Assembly (NCBI RefSeq): GCF_037200945.1
Contig: NZ_JBBCGP010000001.1
Coordinates: forward strand, 2,292,501 to 2,356,500
Length of the DNA: 64,000 nucleotides
DNA from: Methylovirgula sp.
GTDB taxonomy: Bacteria > Pseudomonadota > Alphaproteobacteria > Rhizobiales > Beijerinckiaceae
Direction: 5' to 3'
Of this stretch, positions 36,643 through 45,577 are shown piece after piece; position 1 is the stretch's first letter, and every line of letters begins with the position of its first letter. The notes under the pieces are model-generated. The model made no database searches and was not told the origin of the DNA. It worked only from the letters and a program-made list of their open reading frames with translations. The translations under genes and the position numbers were made by a program.

Positions 36643-37678
36643 ATGTCTGTCGATCCTGTCGCGCAGTCAGAAGAGTCGGAAGTCAGACCTCTCGAAGGGC
36701 CGGCAAAGGTTGCCGCCATGCTCCTCGCGATGGGCAGGCCATTGGCGAGTCGGCTCCTGAAACATTTCGATCAGGATGAATTGCGCGAAATCACCCGCGC
36801 GGTCGCCGAACTGGGTGTTGTCCCGATGGCGGTCATCGAGGATATGATCGAGGAATTCGCCGGCAATTTCGCCAGAGGTGCCGGGTTGATGATCTCGCCG
36901 AATGACGCCGAGCATCTTCTCACGGGGCTTCTTTCGCCCGAAGAGATTTCCGACATCATGTCGGATGTCACCGGCAATTCCAACCAGTCCATCTGGCATC
37001 GGCTTTCGGGCGTCTCGGAGGCGCTTTTTGCTGGCTATCTGGTGAAGGAACATCCGCAAACTGTTGCCGCTATTCTGTCAAAAGTCACACCGGTTTTGCG
37101 CGGCAAAAGTTATGGGACATTTGCCGCGCGAGTTCCGCAACGAAGTCATGCGGCGCATGGTCGGCATCGCGGTCGTTTCCGAGCCGGCAATGCGCCTTAT
37201 CGAAAGCACGCTGCAGGAAGATCTTCTCGTCAACGTCGCCCGCAACAATCGCAACGCGCATAACGGCCGCATGGCCGACATCATCAACAAGATGGAGCGC
37301 GAGCAGATGGAAGACGTCTTGCAAAGCCTCGCCGAAGCGCGGCCGAAAGCCGCCGAAACCTTACGCGGATTGCTCTTCACCTTCGATGACATCATCAAGC
37401 TGCCGGCGAAATCCCGTTTGGCGCTGTTCGATCAGATTCCGACAGAACGCGTCGTCCTTGCACTCAAGGGCACCGACGCAACCTTCCGCAATTCGATTCT
37501 ATCGACCCTTTCGGGCCGCGCGCGCCGCGTCGTGGAAACCGAGCTTTCCAGTGGTGGCCCGGCGCCGCATCGCGAGGTCGTCAAAGCGCGGCGTATGATC
37601 GCCGATCTTGCGCTTGAAATGGCCGAGCGCGGGGAACTTGAACTGAATTCCGAAGAAGACGATGAAGAGATCTACTGA
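36643..37678 (+). pseudogene. fliG: Flagellar motor switch protein FliG, frameshifted
   Basis: FliG, the C-ring protein that contacts MotA. Two frames together make the full protein. The first (from 36643) is normal through EHPQTVAAILSKVTPV, about residue 150. It then reads an abnormal Arg/His-rich tail to 37263. The next frame resumes with CAAKVMGHLPREFRNEVMRR and runs to the proper end at 37678, including the motor domain with LLFTFDDIIKLPAKSRLALF. Removing one T from the TTTT at 37094-37097 restores a continuous FliG. This is either a true inactivating mutation or a sequencing error. Confidence 0.88.
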
Positions 37679-37695
37679 CCGGTTGAGATTCTCGC

Positions 37696-38778
37696 ATGGC
37701 GGATAAACCGGACAGGGACAGTCAAACAGAAGAAGCCACCGACAAAAAGGTTCGCGACGCAATCGAGCGCGGCAATGTTCCGGTTTCGCGTGAAGTCTCG
37801 ATTTTTGCCTTCGTAGCCGGCCTGCTCGTGGTCATGGCCTTCTTCCTGAAGACCGGTTCGGCGTCTCTGGTCCTCATGTTGCAGCAGCTTCTCGATAATG
37901 CCGATGGTTGGCATTTTTCGACAGGGTATGATGCAGTTGCATTATGCGCGCTCATTGCGCAGCAGGCCGGTGCGCTGTTGGTGCCTGCATTTATTGTCTT
38001 TATTGTCGCAGGTCTCGCCGCATCCTTTTCGCAGAATCCACCGCGCGTTGTATTCGAGCGCATCAAGCCCGATCTTTCGCGGCTTTCGCTGGCGGAGGGT
38101 TGGCACCGCATGTACAGCATCCGGGGCGCGACCGAATTTCTCAAGAGCATGGCGAAATTCATCGCGATCGCCATCATCGTTACGTCGATGCTGCAGGCCG
38201 ACAGGCTGCAATTCGTCAACGCGCTATTCGTCGATCCGAATGCTCTTCCGGATCTCATCAGTCAAATGGCAATGCGGTTTGTCTCCGGCATCGCCGTCGC
38301 GACCCTGCTTATCGTCGCTATCGACCTCATCTGGTCGCGAAGAAATTGGCGCAAAGAACTCCGCATGAGCCGGCAGGAGGTCAAGGACGAAGTCAAGCAG
38401 GGCGAAGGCGACCCGATGCTCAAGGCGCGCATGCGTTCGCTCGCGCTCGATCGTCGGCGGCGGAATATGATTGCCGCCGTTTCCCGCGCGACGATCGTCG
38501 TCGCCAACCCCACGCATTATGCCATTGCGATCCGTTACGTGCGAGAGGAGGGCGGGGCACCGCTCGTCCTGGCCAAGGGCAAGGATTTTCTCGCTCTGCG
38601 AATCCGTGCGGCGGCAGAAGAGAATAATATCCCGGTTATCGAAGACAAGGCTCTCGCAAGGTCCATGTACGAGAATGTGGAAATTGACCGGATGATACCG
38701 CCTGAATTTTATCGCGCCGTGGCGGAATTGATCCACATGCTTCAGAGACACGCGCGCCGCCGGGCGCCGATACATTGA
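37696..38778 (+). CDS. flhB: Flagellar export switch protein FlhB
   Basis: Export-gate protein of 360 residues that switches secretion from hook to filament substrates. Four hydrophobic helices are followed by the cytoplasmic domain with the self-cleaving NPTH at residues 271-274. The N terminus begins with the usual charged PDRDSQTEEATDKKVRDA. It starts 17 bases after fliG. Confidence 0.96.
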   Translation: MADKPDRDSQTEEATDKKVRDAIERGNVPVSREVSIFAFVAGLLVVMAFFLKTGSASLVLMLQQLLDNADGWHFSTGYDAVALCALIAQQAGALLVPAFIVFIVAGLAASFSQNPPRVVFERIKPDLSRLSLAEGWHRMYSIRGATEFLKSMAKFIAIAIIVTSMLQADRLQFVNALFVDPNALPDLISQMAMRFVSGIAVATLLIVAIDLIWSRRNWRKELRMSRQEVKDEVKQGEGDPMLKARMRSLALDRRRRNMIAAVSRATIVVANPTHYAIAIRYVREEGGAPLVLAKGKDFLALRIRAAAEENNIPVIEDKALARSMYENVEIDRMIPPEFYRAVAELIHMLQRHARRRAPIH

Positions 38779-38788
38779 AAGTACGCTA

Positions 38789-39223
38789 ATGCTAGCAGAT
38801 TCGCGCGGTGATCAATCACTCTTGCAGGCTAAAGCCATCGCAGAGGGGATCATGGACGTGGCGGCCGAACTTCGGATGATGAATGTTGCCGATTATGTTT
38901 CCTTCATCCATCTGGAACAGTTCAACAATATCCGCGATATCGTGAATTCCTCGATGGAGCTCTATTTCAAGCATGGGACGTTATCCTACGGCTGTGATGC
39001 GGATTACGAGCTTGAGTGGGATCAGCCTCCGTCGATTCTTCTCGATTTCGAGTTTCGCCATCAGGAAATCACTGTCCGCTTCAACCTGACTTTGCAGGCG
39101 GCCCACGCGAGCGTCAAAATTTCGGAGATCAACTTCGCGACAGGGTCGCACGGCGAGGCTGCCGACACGCGCCGGCTCGTCGCCGCCATCGCCGATGCGA
39201 GGCTCGCATCGAGAAGTTGCTGA
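38789..39223 (+). CDS. Unrecognised flagellar-operon protein, C terminus probably frameshifted
   Basis: A 144-residue protein that I do not recognise, placed between flhB and flgB. It has no signal peptide or membrane helix. The sequence is helical at first (LLQAKAIAEGIMDVAAELRMM), then has FHLEQF-like and strand-rich parts (here FIHLEQFNNIRDIVNSS and ILLDFEFRHQEITVRFNL). After AAIADA the frame ends abnormally in RLASRSC. One base to the side, the frame reads EARIEKLLKGKRASLGQALA and stops at 39279, 15 bases before flgB. A missing base near 39198 is therefore likely, and the real protein would be about 163 residues. Confidence 0.6.
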   Translation: MLADSRGDQSLLQAKAIAEGIMDVAAELRMMNVADYVSFIHLEQFNNIRDIVNSSMELYFKHGTLSYGCDADYELEWDQPPSILLDFEFRHQEITVRFNLTLQAAHASVKISEINFATGSHGEAADTRRLVAAIADARLASRSC

Positions 39224-39294
39224 AAGGCAAGCGTGCCAGCCTGGGGCAAGCTTTAGCCCGTAAATTTTCTTTGGCTTGAGAGGCGGATACGACC

Positions 39295-39678
39295 TTGGAA
39301 CCCGTTTACCTTTTTGATCTCGCGTCGGCACATCAGCATTGGCTTGCGGTGCGCCAGGCGACGGTCGCCGAAAATGTGGCGAATGCCAATACGCCGGGCT
39401 ATGTCGGCAAGGATGTGGCGCCGTTTGTGGACGTGCTTCAGCAGGCGCAATTGCATCTCAATGCGACCCAGCCGGGCCATATATCGTCCGACCCGCTCAG
39501 TACCGACGATTCTGCCAAGGATAGTTCGCCTTGGGAAGTGGTGCCGTCTGGCAATTCGGTGAGCATGGAGCATGAAATGCTCAAGGCCAACTCGGTCGGC
39601 CGCGATTATTCGATGAATGCGGCCATTGTGAAGGCGTTTTCTCAGATGTTCGCGATCAGTGTGAAGGCTTCATCATGA
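39295..39678 (+). CDS. flgB: Flagellar basal-body rod protein FlgB
   Basis: Proximal rod protein of 127 residues. The N-terminal rod motif is QATVAENVANANTPGYVGKD and the protein ends with the helix YSMNAAIVKAFSQMF. The start is TTG at 39295. It begins the rod operon and overlaps flgC by 4 bases. Confidence 0.93.
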   Translation: MEPVYLFDLASAHQHWLAVRQATVAENVANANTPGYVGKDVAPFVDVLQQAQLHLNATQPGHISSDPLSTDDSAKDSSPWEVVPSGNSVSMEHEMLKANSVGRDYSMNAAIVKAFSQMFAISVKASS

Positions 39679-40097
39679 TCGATCCAATTGAAGCGGCAAT
39701 CGACGTCGCAACCTCGGGGCTCGAAGCCCATTCCACGCGTATGCGCGTGATCTCCGAGAACCTTGCCAATTCGGAATCTACAGGCATGACGTCGGGCGCC
39801 AATCCCTACACGCGCAAGACCGTCACTTTCACGGATGAGATGGATCAGGCAACGGGCGTCGACATGGTGAAGGTCGGCTCCATCGGCTATGACCGTTCGC
39901 CGTATCGTGTCGAGTATGATCCTGGCAATCCGGCCGCTGACGCGAGCGGCTTCATCAAGTTGCCGAACGTCAATCTCATTACCGAGATGGCGGATATGCG
40001 CGAAGCAAACCGTTCCTATTCCGCCAATATCCAGGTGGTTAAGCAGGCTCGCGAACTTTATACGATGACGGTCGATCTCATGAGGAATTCGCAATGA
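39675..40097 (+). CDS. flgC: Flagellar basal-body rod protein FlgC
   Basis: Proximal rod protein of 140 residues, with the N-terminal motif MRVISENLANSESTG and the C-terminal VNLITEMADMREANRSYSAN. Overlaps with flgB before it and fliE after it, 4 bases each, indicate coupled translation of the rod proteins. Confidence 0.95.
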   Translation: MIDPIEAAIDVATSGLEAHSTRMRVISENLANSESTGMTSGANPYTRKTVTFTDEMDQATGVDMVKVGSIGYDRSPYRVEYDPGNPAADASGFIKLPNVNLITEMADMREANRSYSANIQVVKQARELYTMTVDLMRNSQ

Positions 40098-40420
40098 TCC
40101 CGGCAATTTCGCTTCTTGGTACCGTCGCAGCCGACGCGATCGGCAGTATTTCATCTATCGCCCCGGCAATCACCGGCGGGGGGGCGGCTGCGGGCGCGGC
40201 GCCGGCCGATTTCAGCTCGATGCTCGCACAGGTCACGGGCGACGCCATCGACAAGCTGAAGAGTGGCGAAGCGACGGCCATTTCCGGCATTCAGGGCAGG
40301 GCCTCCATACAGGACGTGACCAAATCAGTGATGGACGCGCAGCAATCGCTGCAAACTGTGGCTGCGGTCCGCGATAAAGTCGTCTCGGCCTATCAAGAAG
40401 TAAGCCGTATGGCGATCTGA
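40094..40420 (+). CDS. fliE: Flagellar hook-basal body complex protein FliE
   Basis: Adapter of 108 residues linking the MS ring to the rod. The C-terminal FliE helices are visible: SVMDAQQSLQTVAAVRDKVV and AYQEVSRMAI. The N-terminal half is Ala/Gly-rich. It sits between flgC and flgG, the conserved order. Confidence 0.93.
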   Translation: MIPAISLLGTVAADAIGSISSIAPAITGGGAAAGAAPADFSSMLAQVTGDAIDKLKSGEATAISGIQGRASIQDVTKSVMDAQQSLQTVAAVRDKVVSAYQEVSRMAI

Positions 40421-40430
40421 GGGACATAAA

Positions 40431-41225
40431 ATGTCATCAACGGTTCTGGCGATCGCGGCAACGGGCATGGCGGCCCAAAGTCTCAATGTCGAAGTCATCG
40501 CCAATAATATTGCTAATATGAACACGACCGGTTTCCGCGGTTCACGTGCGGAATTTACCGATCTCATCTACCAGCCCGAGCGGCTCCCCGGTGTGTCGAG
40601 CCGTGGACAAAACAGCGCCGTGCCCGAGGGCGCGATGGTCGGTCTGGGTGTCCGGACCGCGGCGGTGCGCGCCCTGCAGATTCAGGGCACGCTCAACAGC
40701 ACTGGCAATCCTCTTGATGTCGCGGTCAGCGGCCGCGGATGGTTTCAGGTCACGGCGCCGGATGGCACGTTGCTCTATACGCGCGCCGGCGATTTTTCGA
40801 CCAATCAGAATGGCCAGATCGTGACGCAGGATGGTTATGTCGTCAGCCCGTCAATGATCATTCCGACCAACGCCCTAAGTACGACAATCAATCAGACCGG
40901 CATCGTTTCCGTCATGCTCTCCGGTCAGACCCAGCCCCAGCAGATCGGCCAGCTGACCTTGGCGAACTTTGCCAATGAGGGCGGTCTTTTGCCGGTCGGC
41001 AACAACAACTTTCAGCAGACGGAAGCATCCGGCCAGGCGGTTGCGGGTATTCCCGGCGATCCGGGGTTCGGCACGATAAACCAGGGTTTCCTCGAAGCTT
41101 CGAATGTGGATCCGGTCAAGGAGATCACGAATCTCATCTCCGCCCAGCGAGCCTATGAGATGAACTCGAAGGTGGTGCAGGCCGGGGATCAGATGGAGCA
41201 GACGCTCACCAAGAATATGGGGTGA
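40431..41225 (+). CDS. flgG: Flagellar distal rod protein FlgG
   Basis: Distal rod protein of 264 residues. The rod motif NVEVIANNIANMNTTGFRGS opens it, and the C terminus carries QGFLEASNVDPVKEITNLIS and AQRAYEMNSKVVQAGDQM. Length and motifs are standard for FlgG. It lies 10 bases after fliE and 3 bases before flgA. Confidence 0.96.
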   Translation: MSSTVLAIAATGMAAQSLNVEVIANNIANMNTTGFRGSRAEFTDLIYQPERLPGVSSRGQNSAVPEGAMVGLGVRTAAVRALQIQGTLNSTGNPLDVAVSGRGWFQVTAPDGTLLYTRAGDFSTNQNGQIVTQDGYVVSPSMIIPTNALSTTINQTGIVSVMLSGQTQPQQIGQLTLANFANEGGLLPVGNNNFQQTEASGQAVAGIPGDPGFGTINQGFLEASNVDPVKEITNLISAQRAYEMNSKVVQAGDQMEQTLTKNMG

Positions 41226-41228
41226 TGC

Positions 41229-41717
41229 ATGATCTCTCAATCGCGACGCCTGAACGGGCGGATTAGAAACAGGCGTCGTCTCACGGCGCCCGTTTTATTC
41301 ATGGCGCTTTTTGTATCACCCGCCTATGCGGGAAATGTGTTGCCGGTGCCATCGGTGACGATCTATCCCGGCGATATCATCAAGAAAGATTGGATCGTTG
41401 ATCATGATTTCGGCGCTGGCGGCCCGATGCGCGGCGTGGCCATCGATTCGCGTAGCGGACTCGTCGGCAAAATCGCGCGTCACACATTGCTGCCTGGTCT
41501 GCCGATATCGACCAATGCCGTCGGTGAGCCGCGACTCATCGCGGACGGTCAGAAGGTCAGGGTCGTTTTCGAGCAAGATGGGCTTATCATCGAGTCTTAT
41601 GCATCGGCTCTCCAGGCAGGCGGTGCGGGCGACGTTATTTCGATACGCAATCTCGACAGCGGCGTGACGATTTCGGGAATCGTGCAGACTGACGGAACCG
41701 TGCGGGTGGGCGGATAA
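41229..41717 (+). CDS. flgA: P-ring assembly chaperone FlgA
   Basis: Periplasmic chaperone of 162 residues for P-ring assembly. A signal peptide ends near AYA-G, preceded by a basic N terminus. The SAF-like domain follows (LVGKIARHTLLPGLPI) with the conserved end GDVISIRNLDSGVTISGIV. Its last base overlaps the flgI start. Confidence 0.9.
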   Translation: MISQSRRLNGRIRNRRRLTAPVLFMALFVSPAYAGNVLPVPSVTIYPGDIIKKDWIVDHDFGAGGPMRGVAIDSRSGLVGKIARHTLLPGLPISTNAVGEPRLIADGQKVRVVFEQDGLIIESYASALQAGGAGDVISIRNLDSGVTISGIVQTDGTVRVGG

Positions 41718-42814
41718 TGCTGCGTATCTGCCTCGCTCTGGTTTTTTGCCTTGCAATGTTCGGCGCGGATGCAGCGGTTCGAATCAAGGATATTTCCGAA
41801 CTGCGCGGCGTCCGCGAGAATCAGCTTCTTGGTTACGGCCTCGTCGTCGGCCTGCAGAACAGCGGCGACACATTGTTGAATTCGACATTTACGCAGCAGG
41901 CGCTGGAATCCATGCTTGATCGCATGGGCATCAATGTGCGCGGCACTGCGATGCGTACGCGCAATGTCGCTGCGGTTCTGGTCACAGCCGATGTCCCGCC
42001 CTTTGTCACCCCGGGTTCGCGCATCGATGTGACCGTGTCTTCGCTTGGCGACGCGACATCCTTGATGGGTGGTACACTTGTCCTGACCTCGCTGAACGGC
42101 GTCGACGGCCAGACCTACGCGATTGCGCAAGGGCAGGTAGCGGTTGCGGGTTATTCTGCGGCGGGCGAAGCGGAGAGCGTCACCGAGAACGTGCCCACAG
42201 CGGGGCGAATCGCCAACGGCGCATTGATTGAACGCCAGGTGCCGGGTGAGCTGGACGATATCAGCTCTCTGACACTCGAGTTGAATAATCCCGATTTCGC
42301 GACGGCGGCGCGGGTCGCGGACGCCATAAATGCTTATTCGCAGCGCCATTACGGCCGTCAGGTTGCGCGCCAGCGCGATCAACGCTCGATCGATTTCGAT
42401 GCGCCTCCTGAAGTCAACAGAGCGCGTTTCATTGCCGAACTTGGCGAGCTTGATGTGGAGCCTGATATGCCGGCTCGCGTCGTGATGGATGCGCGAAGCG
42501 GCGCCGTGGTCATCAGTCAGGACGTGCAGATTTCGACGGTTGCGGTCACCTACGGCAACATTACGGTACGCGTGACGGAAACGCCGCAAGTCTCGCAGCC
42601 GGCGCCATTCTCAAGGGGCAGGACCGTCGTCGTCCCGAATACGCAGGTTAACGTCGATCAGCCCGATGCGACAATTGCGATCGTCCACGGCCCGAGTCTG
42701 CGAACTCTTGTCGCTGGCTTGAATCAGATCGGTCTCAAGCCGAGTGGCATTATTGCCATCCTCCAGGCCATTAAGGCGGCGGGTGCGTTGCAGGCCGATC
42801 TCGTCGTCGAATAA
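41717..42814 (+). CDS. flgI: Flagellar P-ring protein FlgI
   Basis: P-ring protein of 365 residues, exported by the Sec route (signal peptide ending near ADA-A). Family segments include IKDISELRGVRENQLLGYGL, VGLQNSGDT and the C-terminal LNQIGLKPSGIIAILQAIKA. It is translated directly after flgA. Confidence 0.96.
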   Translation: MLRICLALVFCLAMFGADAAVRIKDISELRGVRENQLLGYGLVVGLQNSGDTLLNSTFTQQALESMLDRMGINVRGTAMRTRNVAAVLVTADVPPFVTPGSRIDVTVSSLGDATSLMGGTLVLTSLNGVDGQTYAIAQGQVAVAGYSAAGEAESVTENVPTAGRIANGALIERQVPGELDDISSLTLELNNPDFATAARVADAINAYSQRHYGRQVARQRDQRSIDFDAPPEVNRARFIAELGELDVEPDMPARVVMDARSGAVVISQDVQISTVAVTYGNITVRVTETPQVSQPAPFSRGRTVVVPNTQVNVDQPDATIAIVHGPSLRTLVAGLNQIGLKPSGIIAILQAIKAAGALQADLVVE

Positions 42815-42897
42815 TCACTCAAAACAGCCAGCCCGGCACAAGCTTCTTCTTGCAGTCTCGCGAGCGCAACAGCGCTTTGCGGCTGGCGGGCGGGAAT

Positions 42898-43524
42898 ATG
42901 CGATACGCTTCATTTGCATTTTTGATCTTTTGCGCATGCGTAACAAGCGTGCAGGCGCAGACCCGCGCCTCCAGCGATGATTCAGCCGCGCCGTCCTCCG
43001 CGGATGCCGATTTTCCCTCGCAACCAGCCCAAGACCCGGTTGATCTGCACGTCGAGACGCAGAAGAAGCATGCGGCCGCCATCGCGCGCGCTAAGGCCGA
43101 AGCACGCGCACACGCGCTTCGCAGTTTGCCGGAAGTGCGGATGTTCTGCGCCAACACTGTTTCCACCGCGGATGCGGCGCGGATCGCCTGGCAAGCGTCG
43201 AAGCTTGAAGAAGTCGAGGCGCGGTTGCAGGAAAAAATCGCCGAGCTTGAGGCAAAGCGTGCGGAATTTCAGGAATGGCTACGCAAGCGCGACGAAGCCA
43301 TGAAGATGGCGCGCCAAAGCGTCGTCGAGATCTATTCGAAAATGGATCCGGAAGCTGCCGCGAGCGAGCTTGTGCAGATGGATGATGCTATGGCCGCGGC
43401 CGTCCTCAGCAAATTGAATCCCCGTACCGCGAGCGCGATCCTCGACCAGATGGACCCGGCTCGCGCGGCGCATCTGACAGACGAAATGGTAGGCGCCGAC
43501 TCTGGCGACGGAAAGAGATCCTGA
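42898..43524 (+). CDS. motE: MotE-like chaperone protein
   Basis: A 208-residue exported protein with a signal peptide (to VQA-Q). A central coiled coil (about residues 105-140, KLEEVEARLQEKIAELEAKR) leads to a C-terminal MgtE-N-like domain, YSKMDPEAAASELVQMDDAM. This layout is that of MotE, the periplasmic chaperone of MotC in rhizobia. Its place between flgI and flgH agrees. The ATG at 42898 gives the signal peptide; a TTG at 42850 is the alternative. The stop overlaps the flgH start by 1 base. Confidence 0.85.
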   Translation: MRYASFAFLIFCACVTSVQAQTRASSDDSAAPSSADADFPSQPAQDPVDLHVETQKKHAAAIARAKAEARAHALRSLPEVRMFCANTVSTADAARIAWQASKLEEVEARLQEKIAELEAKRAEFQEWLRKRDEAMKMARQSVVEIYSKMDPEAAASELVQMDDAMAAAVLSKLNPRTASAILDQMDPARAAHLTDEMVGADSGDGKRS

Positions 43525-44225
43525 TGCGTATGCTGCTTCTCTCGGCTGGTGCGCTGCTCCTTGCAGGATGTGCGGCCGATCTCAAAGAGGTTGGCCGCGA
43601 GCCTTCGATGAGTCCGGTCGGCACCGGGCTTTCGGCGGATGTGATGCCTATGCCAACCTCCGTCTTCGCGCAAAACAGCCACAACACAAGCGGCGCGATC
43701 TGGGATGGCAGCCACGCCGATATCTTCACCGATCCCCGGGCTTCGAAAATCGGTGATGTCATCACCGTCAATATTGCAATCAATGACAGTGCGACCTTCG
43801 GCAACGCGTCGGGCCGCAACATGAACGCTGAAGTCAAGGGTGGCCTGAACTATCAAGTCCAGAACAGCGGCGGCCAGACCCAATGGTATCCGCAATACGA
43901 TTTCACCTCGTCGTCGAACGCGCAGGGGCAGGGCTCGATCGATCGTTCGGAGAAAATTCAATTGTCGGTCGGCGCGGTGGTCACCGACGTTCTGCCGAAC
44001 GGAAATCTGATCGTCAGCGGCTCGCAGGAGGTGCGCGTCAATTACGAGCTGCGCGTGCTCAACATCGCCGGCATCGTGCGGCCGCGCGATATCTCGAAAG
44101 ACAATACGATCGCCTACAACAAGATTGCTGAAGCGCGCATTTCCTACGGCGGCCGCGGCCGCATCATGGAAGTTCAGCAGCCGGCATGGGGCCAGCAGAT
44201 TTTTGACAAGTTCAAACCGCTTTAG
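43524..44225 (+). CDS. flgH: Flagellar L-ring lipoprotein FlgH
   Basis: Outer-membrane L-ring protein of 233 residues. It has a lipoprotein signal with LLLAGC and lipidated Cys16. The conserved FTDPRASKIGDVITVNI and the end YGGRGRIMEVQQPAWGQQIF identify it. It follows motE with a 1-base overlap. Confidence 0.96.
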   Translation: MRMLLLSAGALLLAGCAADLKEVGREPSMSPVGTGLSADVMPMPTSVFAQNSHNTSGAIWDGSHADIFTDPRASKIGDVITVNIAINDSATFGNASGRNMNAEVKGGLNYQVQNSGGQTQWYPQYDFTSSSNAQGQGSIDRSEKIQLSVGAVVTDVLPNGNLIVSGSQEVRVNYELRVLNIAGIVRPRDISKDNTIAYNKIAEARISYGGRGRIMEVQQPAWGQQIFDKFKPL

Positions 44226-44275
44226 CGATGAAACTTTGCGCCACCAACGGGCCGCGGTGCTTTCGGACGTGATAA

Positions 44276-44773
44276 ATGGCCGAGGATGATATCACCGATG
44301 TAGAGGCCGCGGCAGTTCCGGCGCCGCAGCTTTTTCCGTCTCTGCTGCCCTGGCTTATCGCCATGGGCGGGATAAGCGTCCTTGCGATCATCATCGGAGC
44401 CGTCGTAGGCCTCGCAATGGCCTCCGTGGCACGGCGCGACGCACAGGCCGCGGTCCTCGCGGCACAGCCGACTTATTCCAATGTAAGTCTGGTCGATCTG
44501 CCACCGGTCATCACCAATCTTGCCGACCCGACGAGCGCGTGGGTGAGGCTTGAAGCGGCCGTTGTCGTGGATAAGCAGACAACGACGAAGCCGGACGTGC
44601 TTGGTGCAGAAATTGCCGATGACATTCTCGGTTTCATGAAGACATTGTCGCTCAGTCAGATCGGTGGTGCGAGCGGTCTTCAACATCTTCGCGAGGATCT
44701 GAGCGAACGAGCATCTATCCGTTCGCAGGGTCATGTCCGCGAGCTGATCATTCAAACTTTGGTGGTGCAGTGA
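44276..44773 (+). CDS. fliL: Flagellar basal body-associated protein FliL
   Basis: Single-pass inner-membrane protein of 165 residues that supports the stator. One helix lies at about residues 23-45, and the periplasmic domain has SLVDLPPVITNLADPTSAWV and a C-terminal REDLSERASIRSQGHVRELI. It overlaps fliP by 4 bases. Confidence 0.93.
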   Translation: MAEDDITDVEAAAVPAPQLFPSLLPWLIAMGGISVLAIIIGAVVGLAMASVARRDAQAAVLAAQPTYSNVSLVDLPPVITNLADPTSAWVRLEAAVVVDKQTTTKPDVLGAEIADDILGFMKTLSLSQIGGASGLQHLREDLSERASIRSQGHVRELIIQTLVVQ

Positions 44774-45522
44774 AAAGATTATTTCTCGCTCTGACACTAC
44801 TACTCGTTTCAGCAACAATGGCGTTGGCGCAGACGCCCGACCTCAATACATTGATACCGCAAGGGGGCAGCAGTGCCGCGGCGCGGATCATCCAGATGGT
44901 CGCGTTGCTGACGATTCTGTCTGTGGCGCCCGGCATCTTGATCATGGTCACCAGTTTCACGCGGTTTATCATCGCGTTGTCCTTTGTGCGCTCCGGTCTT
45001 GGCCTGCAAAGCACGCCCGCCAATCTCGTCCTTATCAGCCTTGCCTTGTTCATGACGTTTTATGTCATGGCGCCAACATTTGACCGTGCGTGGCAGGACG
45101 GTATTGCGCCGCTGATGGACAATAAGATCGATGAGAAAGCGGCCCTACCAAAAATCGTCGAGCCTTTCCGCCAGTTTATGCTCAAGCAGGTTCGCGACAA
45201 GGATTTGCGGCTGTTCGAAGATCTCGCGCCGCCGGACCTGAAGCCGCCACCCACGACGAAGACGGGGCCCGCGCCGGAAGTCGAGATCCGCATCCTTGTT
45301 CCCGCTTTCATGATCTCGGAATTGCGGCGCGGTTTCGAGATGGGATTTTTGATCGCATTGCCATTTCTCGTGATCGATATTGTCGTCTCTACACTCACGA
45401 TGTCGATGGGCATGATGATGCTGCCGCCGTCCGTCATTTCATTGCCTATTAAGGTTATGTTCTTTGTGCTCGTAGACGGCTGGAACATGCTGATCGGCAG
45501 TCTCGTGCGGTCGTATAATTGA
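44770..45522 (+). CDS. fliP: Flagellar export gate protein FliP
   Basis: Core protein of the export gate, 250 residues, with a cleavable signal (to ALA-Q) and four helices. Diagnostic segments are FTRFIIALSFVRSGLGLQST and AFMISELRRGFEMGF, with the end LPIKVMFFVLVDGWNMLIGS. It is the last flagellar gene before the three-gene cassette at 45.5-49.6 kb. Confidence 0.97.
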   Translation: MKRLFLALTLLLVSATMALAQTPDLNTLIPQGGSSAAARIIQMVALLTILSVAPGILIMVTSFTRFIIALSFVRSGLGLQSTPANLVLISLALFMTFYVMAPTFDRAWQDGIAPLMDNKIDEKAALPKIVEPFRQFMLKQVRDKDLRLFEDLAPPDLKPPPTTKTGPAPEVEIRILVPAFMISELRRGFEMGFLIALPFLVIDIVVSTLTMSMGMMMLPPSVISLPIKVMFFVLVDGWNMLIGSLVRSYN

Positions 45523-45577
45523 GTGTGACGGAACTTTGTCGGCGCAGAAAACTAAACCGCAGGTAGCCCCGGGATCG

